In this document: positions 1 to 7,208 of the stretch, one piece after another
How positions within the stretch are numbered: the stretch's first letter is position 1
Layout: every line of letters starts with the position of its first letter
Source of the DNA: Gammaproteobacteria bacterium
Lineage (GTDB): Bacteria; Pseudomonadota; Gammaproteobacteria; Eutrophobiales; Eutrophobiaceae
Direction: 5' to 3'
DNA length: 34,463 bases
NCBI GenBank assembly: GCA_021773235.1
Contig: JAJFKL010000044.1
Location: 1-34,463, forward strand
The notes under the pieces: model-generated
Told to the model about the DNA's origin: nothing
Seen by the model: the letters and a program-made list of their open reading frames with translations, nothing else
Databases searched by the model: none
Position numbers and translations under genes: made by a program

Positions 1-11
1 TTTGTCAACAA

Positions 12-86
12 TTACTTGTTGTTGATGTACATCGTTACTTAAAAGCCAAAACGAATGTCGCTATATTCTGGAGTATCCCATTTCAT
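12..86 (-). pseudogene. pqqA: pqqA-like PQQ precursor peptide frame with a nonsense codon at the catalytic Glu
   Basis: Read on the minus strand from the ATG at 86-84, the frame gives MKWDTPEYSDIRFGF, then TAA (41-39), then VTMYINNK and a second TAA at 14-12. PqqA is the ribosomal peptide whose Glu and Tyr, in the core GFEVTMY, are cross-linked to make the cofactor PQQ; Acinetobacter PqqA is 24 residues with Glu16 and Tyr20. Here the frame is also 24 codons, Tyr is codon 20, and the stop falls exactly at codon 16, so one base change (GAA to TAA) separates it from an intact gene. A GAGGAG ribosome site lies about 8 bases before the ATG. The rest of a pqq operon would lie left of the window. 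It may be a real nonsense mutation, a decayed extra copy, or a sequence error. TAA excludes selenocysteine or pyrrolysine recoding. Family identity is near certain for so short a peptide; the meaning of the stop is open. Confidence 0.8.
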
Positions 87-320
87 AGTAACTCTCCTCA
101 ATTGTTATTGTTAAAAGAACCCAGCTTACTGGGACACAAAATTTGTGTGCACGATTTATAATCCATCATTCGTGCCAACTTACGAAGAATTTAAAATATA
201 TAATAAAAACAATGATATAAAGAATTTCTATTGTTAGTTGAATGTAAATTGTCGATGGTTTCTGGCTAATATTATCCAATTTTCTGGTTCAAAAGAACCA
301 TAATAAGTTATACTCCAGCA
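87..320. promoter_or_regulatory. Divergent control region between pqqA-like frame and sensor kinase, with inverted repeats
   Basis: This 234-base AT-rich gap must hold promoters for both directions. It contains a perfect inverted repeat TGGTTC-AAAA-GAACCA at 285-300, 20 bases before the kinase ATG. A second hairpin, CCCAG-CTTA-CTGGG, sits at 120-133, which would be in the pqqA leader. The string AAAAGAACC occurs in both places (113-121 and 291-299). I found no GG-N10-GC sigma-54 element in either direction, so regulation by the neighbouring NtrC-type protein is not supported here. Confidence 0.4.
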
Positions 321-1799
321 ATGGCATTCAGCAGACCTAAGTCTCTAAAAAATCTATTATTTCTACACGAAGTAGCAATTTTATTTCTGGTTGCGGTGAC
401 CGGTTTGTTAGGTGGACTTTCAGCCTATTTCTGGCATGAAAATTCCGCAGAGTCCGTGCGTATTAACTCCATGTTTTATCTTACAGAACAGATCAGGGGT
501 GAGTTGTATGCCCAAATTCAGGAGATGATCCGTGCTCGAGTGTTAGAAGATTCTCGCGCATTTGAAGCCTATCCTGAATATTCTCGTAGTATCTCCGAAC
601 GTTTTAACGAATTACGTCAAAATTCCCGATCCAGAGAAACAGATATTGCTATACAAGAATTAAATCTGTCATACCGTGAAATCCAACGTGATATGAACAA
701 TATGTTTACGAATCCATATGTCGCGGATCAATATGCAAGAATACAAATCCTAAACCCCGCCTTTGCCCAACAGATGGTAGGTAAATTTGAAAATAGATAT
801 GACGCGTTTAAAGAATTATTGACAGACAATCATAAAAAACTAGGCGAGACATTAGCGGTGTGGACTAAATTCGCCCCGTTTATTATTCCAATACCGTTAA
901 TCATCGCCTTTATTATTGTTATTTATACTCGGCAAGTGATGCGTAAAGGCTTTATTAAGCCGATAGCCAATGTAATGAGTGGTGCAGGTGAGATAAGTCA
1001 TGGCAATCTGGAATATCACATAGAAGAAGAGGGCGTAGAAGAAGTTTCTGATTTGGCGGCAGCCATTAATAAAATGGCGATAGAACTGGCAGAGAATAGA
1101 AATGCATTAATCGAAAATGAAAGGCAAGCTGCCTTAGGTGCCTTGGTTCCTGTTGTTGCACACAATATTCGAAATCCTCTCGCTAGCATTAGAGCCACAG
1201 CGCAATTATTAGAACATGCGGAAAACCAGGAAGAGATAGATGAATCTAAAGAGGCGATTATTGAAACAATTGATCGATTAGGTCGTTGGGTCAGTTCATT
1301 AGTCTCTTATCTACATCCTTTGAAACCAAACCTAGTTGAAGCAAAGGCATCTCAGCTTGTTGATGCGGCATTAGGTTTGCTCATTAATAAAATAATTGAA
1401 AAGAAAATCGAGGTTACAAAAACAGGTTGGGAAATATCACAGCTTTTAAAGGTAGACCCGGATCTAATGGAACAAGCCTTATATACATTGTTAGCAAATG
1501 CCGTCGATGCCTCACCAGTATCCGGCACTATAAATATAAGCCTATTACATGCGGAGGATTATATTGAGATTCATATTCTGGATAGTGGGCCTGGATTACC
1601 CTTCGAACCCAAACCCAGTAATTTTGAACCAGGACCATCAACAAAACGTTTTGGTACCGGCTTAGGTATACCCATTGCATTCAAAATTTGTCAAAAACAT
1701 GGTTGGAACTTAAGGTTTAATGTCATAGAAGATCGAGGAACCGAAGTGATAATTGCTGCACCAATACATAGTTTAAGTGAGGTAGGCGCTAGTGAGTGA
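321..1799 (+). CDS. Membrane sensor histidine kinase (HAMP, HisKA, HATPase)
   Basis: Sensor kinase of an NtrC-type two-component system. Residues about 13-35 and 183-203 are membrane helices bounding a 150-residue, probably periplasmic, helical sensor region. A HAMP-like linker follows, then the H-box (VVAHNIRNPLASIRATAQLL, phospho-acceptor His281), an N-box around Asn393 (LLANAVDAS) and the ATP-lid glycine motifs DSGPGL and GTGLGI. The H-box has HNIRNP instead of the usual HExRNP. It overlaps the following regulator by eight bases, so the two are co-translated and should be partners. It is divergent from the pqqA-like frame. The ligand is unknown; the sensor region has no domain I recognise. 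Confidence 0.93.
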   Translation: MAFSRPKSLKNLLFLHEVAILFLVAVTGLLGGLSAYFWHENSAESVRINSMFYLTEQIRGELYAQIQEMIRARVLEDSRAFEAYPEYSRSISERFNELRQNSRSRETDIAIQELNLSYREIQRDMNNMFTNPYVADQYARIQILNPAFAQQMVGKFENRYDAFKELLTDNHKKLGETLAVWTKFAPFIIPIPLIIAFIIVIYTRQVMRKGFIKPIANVMSGAGEISHGNLEYHIEEEGVEEVSDLAAAINKMAIELAENRNALIENERQAALGALVPVVAHNIRNPLASIRATAQLLEHAENQEEIDESKEAIIETIDRLGRWVSSLVSYLHPLKPNLVEAKASQLVDAALGLLINKIIEKKIEVTKTGWEISQLLKVDPDLMEQALYTLLANAVDASPVSGTINISLLHAEDYIEIHILDSGPGLPFEPKPSNFEPGPSTKRFGTGLGIPIAFKICQKHGWNLRFNVIEDRGTEVIIAAPIHSLSEVGASE

Positions 1800-3195
1800 A
1801 CCATTGATTACATCTGCTGAAGTTCCTGTTCTGGAAAAAAAGATTTTATTGGTAGAAGACGAAGCCGTATTTGCCAAGGCTGTGAAAAAACATTTGGAAC
1901 GAGCAGGTTATAAAGTATTTTTAGCAGGTAACCTGGAGATTGCGAGAACAGAGTTTACTGAGCATTCTCCTGATTTGATTTTACTCGATATGCGTTTACC
2001 GGATGGGTCCGGTCTTGACCTACTCTCTGAAGTGAAGTCTTCAAATGCAAATATTGCCGTGCTAGTAATGTCTGCCTATGGTGAATTGGAAGATGCTGTC
2101 TCGGCAATGAAATTGGGTGCTTCCGATTATTTAAAAAAACCAATCGATCTCGAAGAACTGTTGCTTAATGTAGAAAAAGTTTTTGATAAAAATGAGTTAA
2201 CTCAAAAGTTGACGTACTCAGTAAAACGCGAACAACACGCGACTGAATCGGTTGAATTTTTAGGTGAATGTAAAAAAATTAATGATGTACGTGGACAGGT
2301 TGAACGGATATCAAAATTGTCTCAATCCGGTTCAATTGTCCCTCCAACGGTACTGATATTAGGCGAAACCGGAGCGGGTAAAGATGTTGTCGCCCGCTTA
2401 TTGCACGCGAGTAGTGCTCGATATGAAAAACCATTCGTACACGTTGATTGTGCCTCTCTACCAAAAGATCTGATTGAATCAGAATTGTTTGGTCACGAAA
2501 AGGGTGCCTTCACCAATGCCCATGTAGCGCGCACGGGTTTAATCGAAGCGGCAGAAGATGGCGTACTATTTCTTGATGAGATAGGTGAATTACCATTGGA
2601 CCTGCAATCCAAATTATTAGCAGTTCTCGAAAGGCGAACCTTACGTAAGGTAGGAACAACACAGGAACGTCCCGTTGCTGCGTGGATTGTTGCAGCAACA
2701 AATCGTGATATTGAAACACTAGCCGAAAAAGGTGAGTTCCGACAGGATTTATATTATCGCTTAAATGTTATCTCTCTTTCCATGCCAGCTTTAAGAGAGC
2801 GAGATGATGATATCTTATTATTAGCCAATCATTTTGCTGGGCAAACATCGAGACGCTATGGATTAGAGTTTGAAGGTTTTACCGATGAAGCCAGTGATGT
2901 GTTACAAGACTACGCTTGGCCGGGTAACGTACGAGAGATGAAACATTTAATCGAACGCGCTGTTTTGTTAAATGGTAGCGGCTTGCTTGATGCAGATATT
3001 CTCGGGCTTGATAAAAAAGAAAGTGTTAAAGCAAGTGAAAATGAAATGAATGAAGATCTAACCTTGGGCGAGGCAGAGTTACATTTAATCAAGCAAGCGT
3101 TAGAGCGAACCAATCGTAATGTCTCTAAGGCGTCACGAGAACTCGGTATTACTCGAATGGCATTACGTTATCGCATCAAAAAATATAATTTGTAG
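1792..3195 (+). CDS. NtrC-type response regulator, sigma-54 activator (REC-AAA+-Fis HTH)
   Basis: Activator partner of the upstream kinase, 467 residues. The receiver domain has phospho-acceptor Asp66 (LILLDMRLP) and the conserved Lys before Pro117. The AAA+ domain has Walker A GETGAGKD (191-198), the sigma-54 contact loop GAFTNA (238-243) and Walker B LFLDEIGE (259-266). A Fis-type helix-turn-helix ends the protein (about 438-467). The start is GTG, inside the kinase gene, with no separate ribosome site, so translational coupling is likely. The loop is normally GAFTGA; Asn in place of the second Gly is unusual, although the Phe and Thr that contact sigma-54 are kept. Targets are not visible in the sequence. 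Confidence 0.94.
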   Translation: MSEPLITSAEVPVLEKKILLVEDEAVFAKAVKKHLERAGYKVFLAGNLEIARTEFTEHSPDLILLDMRLPDGSGLDLLSEVKSSNANIAVLVMSAYGELEDAVSAMKLGASDYLKKPIDLEELLLNVEKVFDKNELTQKLTYSVKREQHATESVEFLGECKKINDVRGQVERISKLSQSGSIVPPTVLILGETGAGKDVVARLLHASSARYEKPFVHVDCASLPKDLIESELFGHEKGAFTNAHVARTGLIEAAEDGVLFLDEIGELPLDLQSKLLAVLERRTLRKVGTTQERPVAAWIVAATNRDIETLAEKGEFRQDLYYRLNVISLSMPALRERDDDILLLANHFAGQTSRRYGLEFEGFTDEASDVLQDYAWPGNVREMKHLIERAVLLNGSGLLDADILGLDKKESVKASENEMNEDLTLGEAELHLIKQALERTNRNVSKASRELGITRMALRYRIKKYNL

Positions 3196-3254
3196 TTAGA
3201 TAAAGGTATTAATGGATGAATATCAATAATAAAAAAGGGTATTAATCTTAAAGT

Positions 3255-3289
3255 CATGTCTGGCTTCGGCCCAAAGCGGACATAATCAA
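3255..3289. repeat. Short intergenic palindromic element, copy A
   Basis: A hairpin-like stretch centred on TGGCTTCGGCCCAAAGCGGA. Its reverse complement contains TCCGCTTTGGGCCGAA, which matches 15 of 16 bases of TCCGCTTTTGGCCGAA at 3653-3668 on the plus strand. The two inverted copies bracket the frameshifted gene at 3304-3622. Short GC-rich motifs of this kind, between genes in AT-rich flanks, are typical of dispersed REP-like elements. Confidence 0.4.
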
Positions 3290-3303
3290 AAAATAAATAT
3301 CAG

Positions 3304-3622
3304 ATGAAAAAATTGCCCTGTCCAAAATGTAAGGATTTAACATTTACCAAATGGCAATTAAATGAGAGTTGGAAAATATGTAAATATTAAATGTAGTAAC
3401 TGTAATGTAAAAGTTGCAGTTCCGATGCTTAAGTTACTTGCGTTTTCTCTATACTCACAAATTACTGGTGTTTTTGGCTTCTTTGCTTTTATAAGTTTAA
3501 TACCGAGGCCATTTTCAATAACTACAACATCTATTGTTGGAGTTATCGGTTATGTTATTGATGTAGCGCCAGCGGTAATTTTTTATATCAAAACAACAGA
3601 ACTCGTTACAAAAAGTGCATAA
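3304..3622 (+). pseudogene. Frameshifted small zinc-ribbon membrane protein
   Basis: Two overlapping frames together make one sensible protein. Frame 1 from the ATG at 3304 reads MKKLPCPKCKDLTFTKWQL and then NESWK. A shift within the A-run at 3373-3376 continues as KYVNIKCSNCNVKVAVP and a hydrophobic tail with two membrane spans, ending at 3622. The joined protein would have a CPxC...CSxC zinc ribbon followed by two helices, about 105 residues. Removing one A from the AAAA run restores the frame. As sequenced, frame 1 stops after 28 residues, and the alternative start at 3362 loses half of the zinc site. It is flanked by inverted palindromic elements. It could be a real pseudogene or a homopolymer error. 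I do not recognise the family. Confidence 0.55.
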
Positions 3623-3650
3623 CAAATATATTAAGTTGAATATAGACTAA

Positions 3651-3706
3651 CCTCCGCTTTTGGCCGAATGGATAATGGAATTGATATGTAGCCAAATCGG
3701 ACGCTA
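3651..3706. repeat. Short intergenic palindromic element, copy B
   Basis: Begins with CCTCCGCTTTTGGCCGAATG, the inverted counterpart of the element at 3255-3289. A degenerate GCCAAATCGGACGCTAAG follows at about 3688-3706. It lies just before the DsbA-like gene. Confidence 0.35.
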
Positions 3707-3713
3707 AGAGAAA

Positions 3714-4367
3714 ATGACGACACTTCCCAAACAACTAATTCGCATTGACATCGTCTCAGATGTTGTCTGTCCGTGGTGCATTATCGGATTCAAGCAACTA
3801 GAAAAGGCGCTTATTACGGCTGAGGTGTCGGCGGATATTATTTGGCATCCGTTCGAACTCAATCCGCAGATGGCCGCTCAAGGTGAGAATCTTCGGGAAC
3901 ATACCGCAGCTAAATATGGAACGACTCCTGAAGGGAGCGTGGAGGCTCGTGCAAACATTACAGCGATGGGCCAAGAGCTTGGTTTCGAATTCAATTATGC
4001 CGATGACATGCGTATGTATAACACGTTTCTGGCTCATCAATTATTACACTGGGCGGGTACCATAGGATTACAACACAAACTTAAAATGGAGTTATTTAGT
4101 TCATTTTTCACTCGACGACTAGATATCAGCACTTTGGATGTCCTCACTGCAGCAGCAGGAGACATAGGCCTCGATACGAAGGAAGCATCAGACATATTAG
4201 CAGACGGTCGCTTTGCAGAAGATGTTAGATCAGAAGAACAATTTTGGATTGACAGAGGGGTTACCGGTGTTCCTGCCATGGTGATTAATCAGCGACATCT
4301 TGTTACCGGTGCACAAGGCGTTGAAAACTTTATTTCAGTAATCGAGCAACTTAAAGAAGAAGCTTGA
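3714..4367 (+). CDS. DsbA-family thiol oxidoreductase, FrnE-like
   Basis: Thioredoxin-fold protein of the DsbA/FrnE (2-hydroxychromene-2-carboxylate isomerase-like) group, 217 residues, the usual length. The redox motif C19-P-W-C22 follows the first strand (IDIVSDVVCPWC). The cis-proline segment is GVTGVPAMVI near the C terminus. There is no signal peptide, so it acts in the cytoplasm, probably in disulfide or glutathione-linked redox chemistry. Its substrate is unknown. It is a single-gene unit, convergent with ndh, and no strong ribosome site is visible (AAGAGA before the ATG). Confidence 0.9.
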   Translation: MTTLPKQLIRIDIVSDVVCPWCIIGFKQLEKALITAEVSADIIWHPFELNPQMAAQGENLREHTAAKYGTTPEGSVEARANITAMGQELGFEFNYADDMRMYNTFLAHQLLHWAGTIGLQHKLKMELFSSFFTRRLDISTLDVLTAAAGDIGLDTKEASDILADGRFAEDVRSEEQFWIDRGVTGVPAMVINQRHLVTGAQGVENFISVIEQLKEEA

Positions 4368-4435
4368 TGAGCTTTGGGCTGATATGTAACGAGACAAGCC
4401 GTTGCATCAGGTCAATAGCGGCACAAACGATCAAC

Positions 4436-5767
4436 CTAGTGCAACTTCATCCTTGGTTTCGTTTTCTGTGTTAAGAAGTTTGCTATCGTTGTGAGAGTGA
4501 CGCGAATTACCCCTTGAATAACAACCTGATGCATTTTGTATAATGACCAATAAACAAATCTGGCTAATACACCTTCAATCATGACACTACCTGCTTTTTT
4601 TCCGAGTAGATTACCCATCATATTGCCGACGGTAGAATAGCGGTTTAAATTTATTAATGAACCGTAATCAACATAAGTATATGTCGGTAGAGACTTATTG
4701 TTCATGCGATTGACTATTGATTTAACTAGCATCGTAGCTTGCTGATTAGCAGCTTGTGCCCGTGGAGGTACGTTTTGGTCAGTTCCTTTCAGTGGGCATG
4801 CGGCGCAATCACCCAATGCAAAAATATTTTCATCGCGTGCTGTCTCTAATGTTTCCTTAACAACGAGCTGATTAATCCTATTGGTCTCAAGGCCATCTAT
4901 TTCGGCTAAAAAATCGGGTGCCTTAATGCCTGCTGCCCATACTTTTATCTCAGAGGGAATGAGTCCTCCTTTGTCCGTAACATAACCTAGTTCTGTTGCT
5001 TCCGATATTCGATGGTTTGTTAACACTTCAACATCTATTTTATTGAGAGCGTTTGTCGTTTTTTCAGATAAATCTGGTGGCAGGGCCGGTAATATCCTTT
5101 CTGCGGCTTCAATTATTGTGATTTTTACATTTTCTTTAGGGATTCCATCAAGACCGAATTCAACTAATTGATTAATGGCTTCATGCAACTCAGCCGATAA
5201 CTCAACACCCGTTGCTCCCGCTCCAGCGATGGCAATCTTCAATTGTCCTTCACGCATACCAGTAGTTTGTGCATGAGCCGTATAAGCATTTCTGAAAAAA
5301 TGCTGATGGAATAAGTCTGCCTCTACTCGAGTATCTAAAAACATGCAGTGATCTTTTATGCCTTTAATACCGAAGTCATTGGTTTGGCTACCAACAGCAA
5401 ATACCAGAGTGTCATACTTGAATGTACGTCTTGGAATATATTCAACGCCATTATTATCAAGCGTTGGAGTTAGGCTAATCTCTTGTTTATCTCTGTTCAG
5501 AGTATCCATTCGGCCAAGTCTAAATTTGAAATGGTTCTTATGGCCTAATGCGAGATAACTCAATTCATCTTCATAGGAATTTAAGGTGCCCGCTGCGACT
5601 TCATGAAGTAGTGGTTTCCATAAATGAGTCAACGTAGCATCAACAAGTGTGACCTCAGCTTTACCCTTTTTTCCTAACTTCTTACCGAGCCTCGCTGCTA
5701 ATTCAAGACCACCGGCGCCACCGCCGACTACAATAATTTTATGTGGTGTCTTGTTATTCTCCGACAT
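4436..5767 (-). CDS. ndh: Type II NADH:quinone oxidoreductase
   Basis: Peripheral membrane flavoprotein that passes electrons from NADH to quinone without pumping protons. The N terminus has the FAD-binding motif IIVVGGGAGGLELAARLG (11-28), followed by the family signature HLWKPLLHEVAAGTL, very close to E. coli Ndh. A second Rossmann motif, IAIAGAGATGVELSAEL (about 178-194), binds NADH, and VFALGDCA closes the FAD site. Length 443 is normal (E. coli about 434). The C terminus has the amphipathic, basic segments expected for membrane attachment. It is transcribed divergently from the DUF1244 gene. Confidence in function is high. Confidence 0.96.
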   Translation of the reverse strand: MSENNKTPHKIIVVGGGAGGLELAARLGKKLGKKGKAEVTLVDATLTHLWKPLLHEVAAGTLNSYEDELSYLALGHKNHFKFRLGRMDTLNRDKQEISLTPTLDNNGVEYIPRRTFKYDTLVFAVGSQTNDFGIKGIKDHCMFLDTRVEADLFHQHFFRNAYTAHAQTTGMREGQLKIAIAGAGATGVELSAELHEAINQLVEFGLDGIPKENVKITIIEAAERILPALPPDLSEKTTNALNKIDVEVLTNHRISEATELGYVTDKGGLIPSEIKVWAAGIKAPDFLAEIDGLETNRINQLVVKETLETARDENIFALGDCAACPLKGTDQNVPPRAQAANQQATMLVKSIVNRMNNKSLPTYTYVDYGSLINLNRYSTVGNMMGNLLGKKAGSVMIEGVLARFVYWSLYKMHQVVIQGVIRVTLTTIANFLTQKTKPRMKLH

Positions 5768-5858
5768 ACTTGACTCGATCTATATAATAATGGATATAAG
5801 CGTTATCATAACCGATGTTGCATCGCACATAAATCAAAAATCATGAGGGTTAGCTAAA

Positions 5859-6158
5859 GTGGACGAACAGACAAAAATTGAACTTGAAGCTGCGGCATTT
5901 CGTCGTTTGGTACAACATTTCAGAGAGAATACTGATGTGCAGAATATTGATTTAATGAACTTGGCCAGTTTCTGTCGGAATTGTTTATCAAAATGGTATC
6001 GGACTGCTGCAGAAGAGAAGGGAATAGAGATGGATTATGATCAAGCCAGAGAGATTATTTATGGTATGCCGTATTCAGAATGGAAAGAACGCTACCAAAG
6101 TGAAGCGAGCGCAGAACAAAAAGGTAAGTTCAAAGAAGTGACTGGAGATGAAGCTTAA
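5859..6158 (+). CDS. DUF1244 family small protein
   Basis: A 99-residue soluble protein matching the DUF1244 family, recognised by the central stretch LMNLASFCRNCLSKWYRTAA and the later YGMPYSEWKERYQ. The family is widespread in proteobacteria and its function is not established. The start is GTG at 5859 with GAGGG about 10 bases upstream. No in-frame ATG would keep the conserved N-terminal helix. The two cysteines in CRNC are conserved in the family. Its stop overlaps the end of the convergent TraB/GumN gene by four bases. Confidence 0.9.
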   Translation: MDEQTKIELEAAAFRRLVQHFRENTDVQNIDLMNLASFCRNCLSKWYRTAAEEKGIEMDYDQAREIIYGMPYSEWKERYQSEASAEQKGKFKEVTGDEA

Positions 6159-7093
6159 TAGATTCGGGTGAGTGTATACGATTTATTACTTAACTCATTT
6201 AACAAGCCCTTTTGATCAGCAAGGTGCGAAGCACCAACAGCTACAAAGGCATTCCCTTGAGCGAATGCCTTTTCTATTCTTTTAAGCATTTTTATGTTTC
6301 GACCATATAGTACCTTCTGCATGAAACGTTCGAAAACTGCTTCGTCATAATGTGGCTGTTTATTGAATGCAACCATTCCGGCAAGATCGCGATTAACATA
6401 GAGGTCGACTAGGGTTTTGGTCTCCCGGATTATTGCATCGTGATTACAGATGGTGTCTTTTAGAATAATTAATTGGTCTTCTATTGACAGATCATCTAGC
6501 GTTGTAAGTATTTCTTGCATCGATTCCAGAGATTCTATTTTTAGCATGTGCTGCTGTGCAAAGCGTAATAGGTTACTTTCCAGAGTAGGTGCTCTAACGG
6601 GTTTGGGTCTTCCCGTTAGGCTAAATGCTGCCCAAGGTTTTAGGTGCTTTAGCTTTTCTGGTTCAACGCCATAGTCTTCAATCACGTTTTGTAATTCATC
6701 AAAAAAAACTGTTTCAAGCATGTTGTCCAGTTGTTGCCCATCTTTAAAATACATCATATCTATAAAGGCTTGATTCGCTTCTTCGTTTGGAATCGTTTCC
6801 AGAATCAATGTTTTGCTTTTAACCAGAGCAAGGCGTACTTCGGGGGGGAATATACTCACAGCGTAATCCTGTGAGTGCATGGTACCGAATAAGTAATTAA
6901 GTTTTCCCTCAGGGCTCTGTATCTTCCAAAGCAAGCCTTTAGTGAATGGGCTAGAGTGATTTGGCGATACATTCTCGCTTGTTTCCTCTGGTAATGACCT
7001 GAAATCTTTACATTCGCCATACAAACCAGGCTCTGCATAAGAATATACGGGAATAATCAACAGACAAAGCAGGTAAATAACTATATTATTCAT
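6155..7093 (-). CDS. TraB/GumN family secreted protein
   Basis: Member of the TraB/PrgY/GumN family of putative metal-dependent peptidase-like proteins. Family motifs are LLWKIQSPEGKLNYLFGTMH near the mature N terminus and FVAVGASHLADQKGLL near the C terminus. The start is chosen at the ATG at 7093 because it gives a clean signal peptide (MNNIVIYLLCLLIIPVYSYA, cleaved before EPG). An upstream in-frame ATG at 7204 would add 37 residues that overlap the divergent efflux gene and spoil the signal. Mature protein is about 290 residues, periplasmic or surface-attached. Substrate unknown. Confidence 0.82.
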   Translation of the reverse strand: MNNIVIYLLCLLIIPVYSYAEPGLYGECKDFRSLPEETSENVSPNHSSPFTKGLLWKIQSPEGKLNYLFGTMHSQDYAVSIFPPEVRLALVKSKTLILETIPNEEANQAFIDMMYFKDGQQLDNMLETVFFDELQNVIEDYGVEPEKLKHLKPWAAFSLTGRPKPVRAPTLESNLLRFAQQHMLKIESLESMQEILTTLDDLSIEDQLIILKDTICNHDAIIRETKTLVDLYVNRDLAGMVAFNKQPHYDEAVFERFMQKVLYGRNIKMLKRIEKAFAQGNAFVAVGASHLADQKGLLNELSNKSYTLTRIY

Positions 7094-7208
7094 GCACATA
7101 AGAAATCTACTTCTTTGAGTGAAATCTCGTAATAGTAGAAAAATAATAATAAATTTCAGATTTAAGATTCTTTTTGAAAATGGCATCAAATCAAAACGTC
7201 CCAAATTT

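Noticed and set aside
39..41. Recoding of the pqqA stop as selenocysteine, pyrrolysine or a reassigned codon
   Set aside because: The codon is TAA, not TGA or TAG, and TAA ends many normal genes in the window; no SECIS-like structure was seen.
1792..3195. This sigma-54 activator as the regulator of acetone carboxylase
   Set aside because: It has a receiver domain and a linked kinase, unlike GAF-type AcxR, and lies 30 kb away.
7119..7208. Longer N terminus of the outer-membrane factor
   Set aside because: It puts about 30 basic residues before a good lipoprotein signal and overlaps the divergent gene's upstream region.
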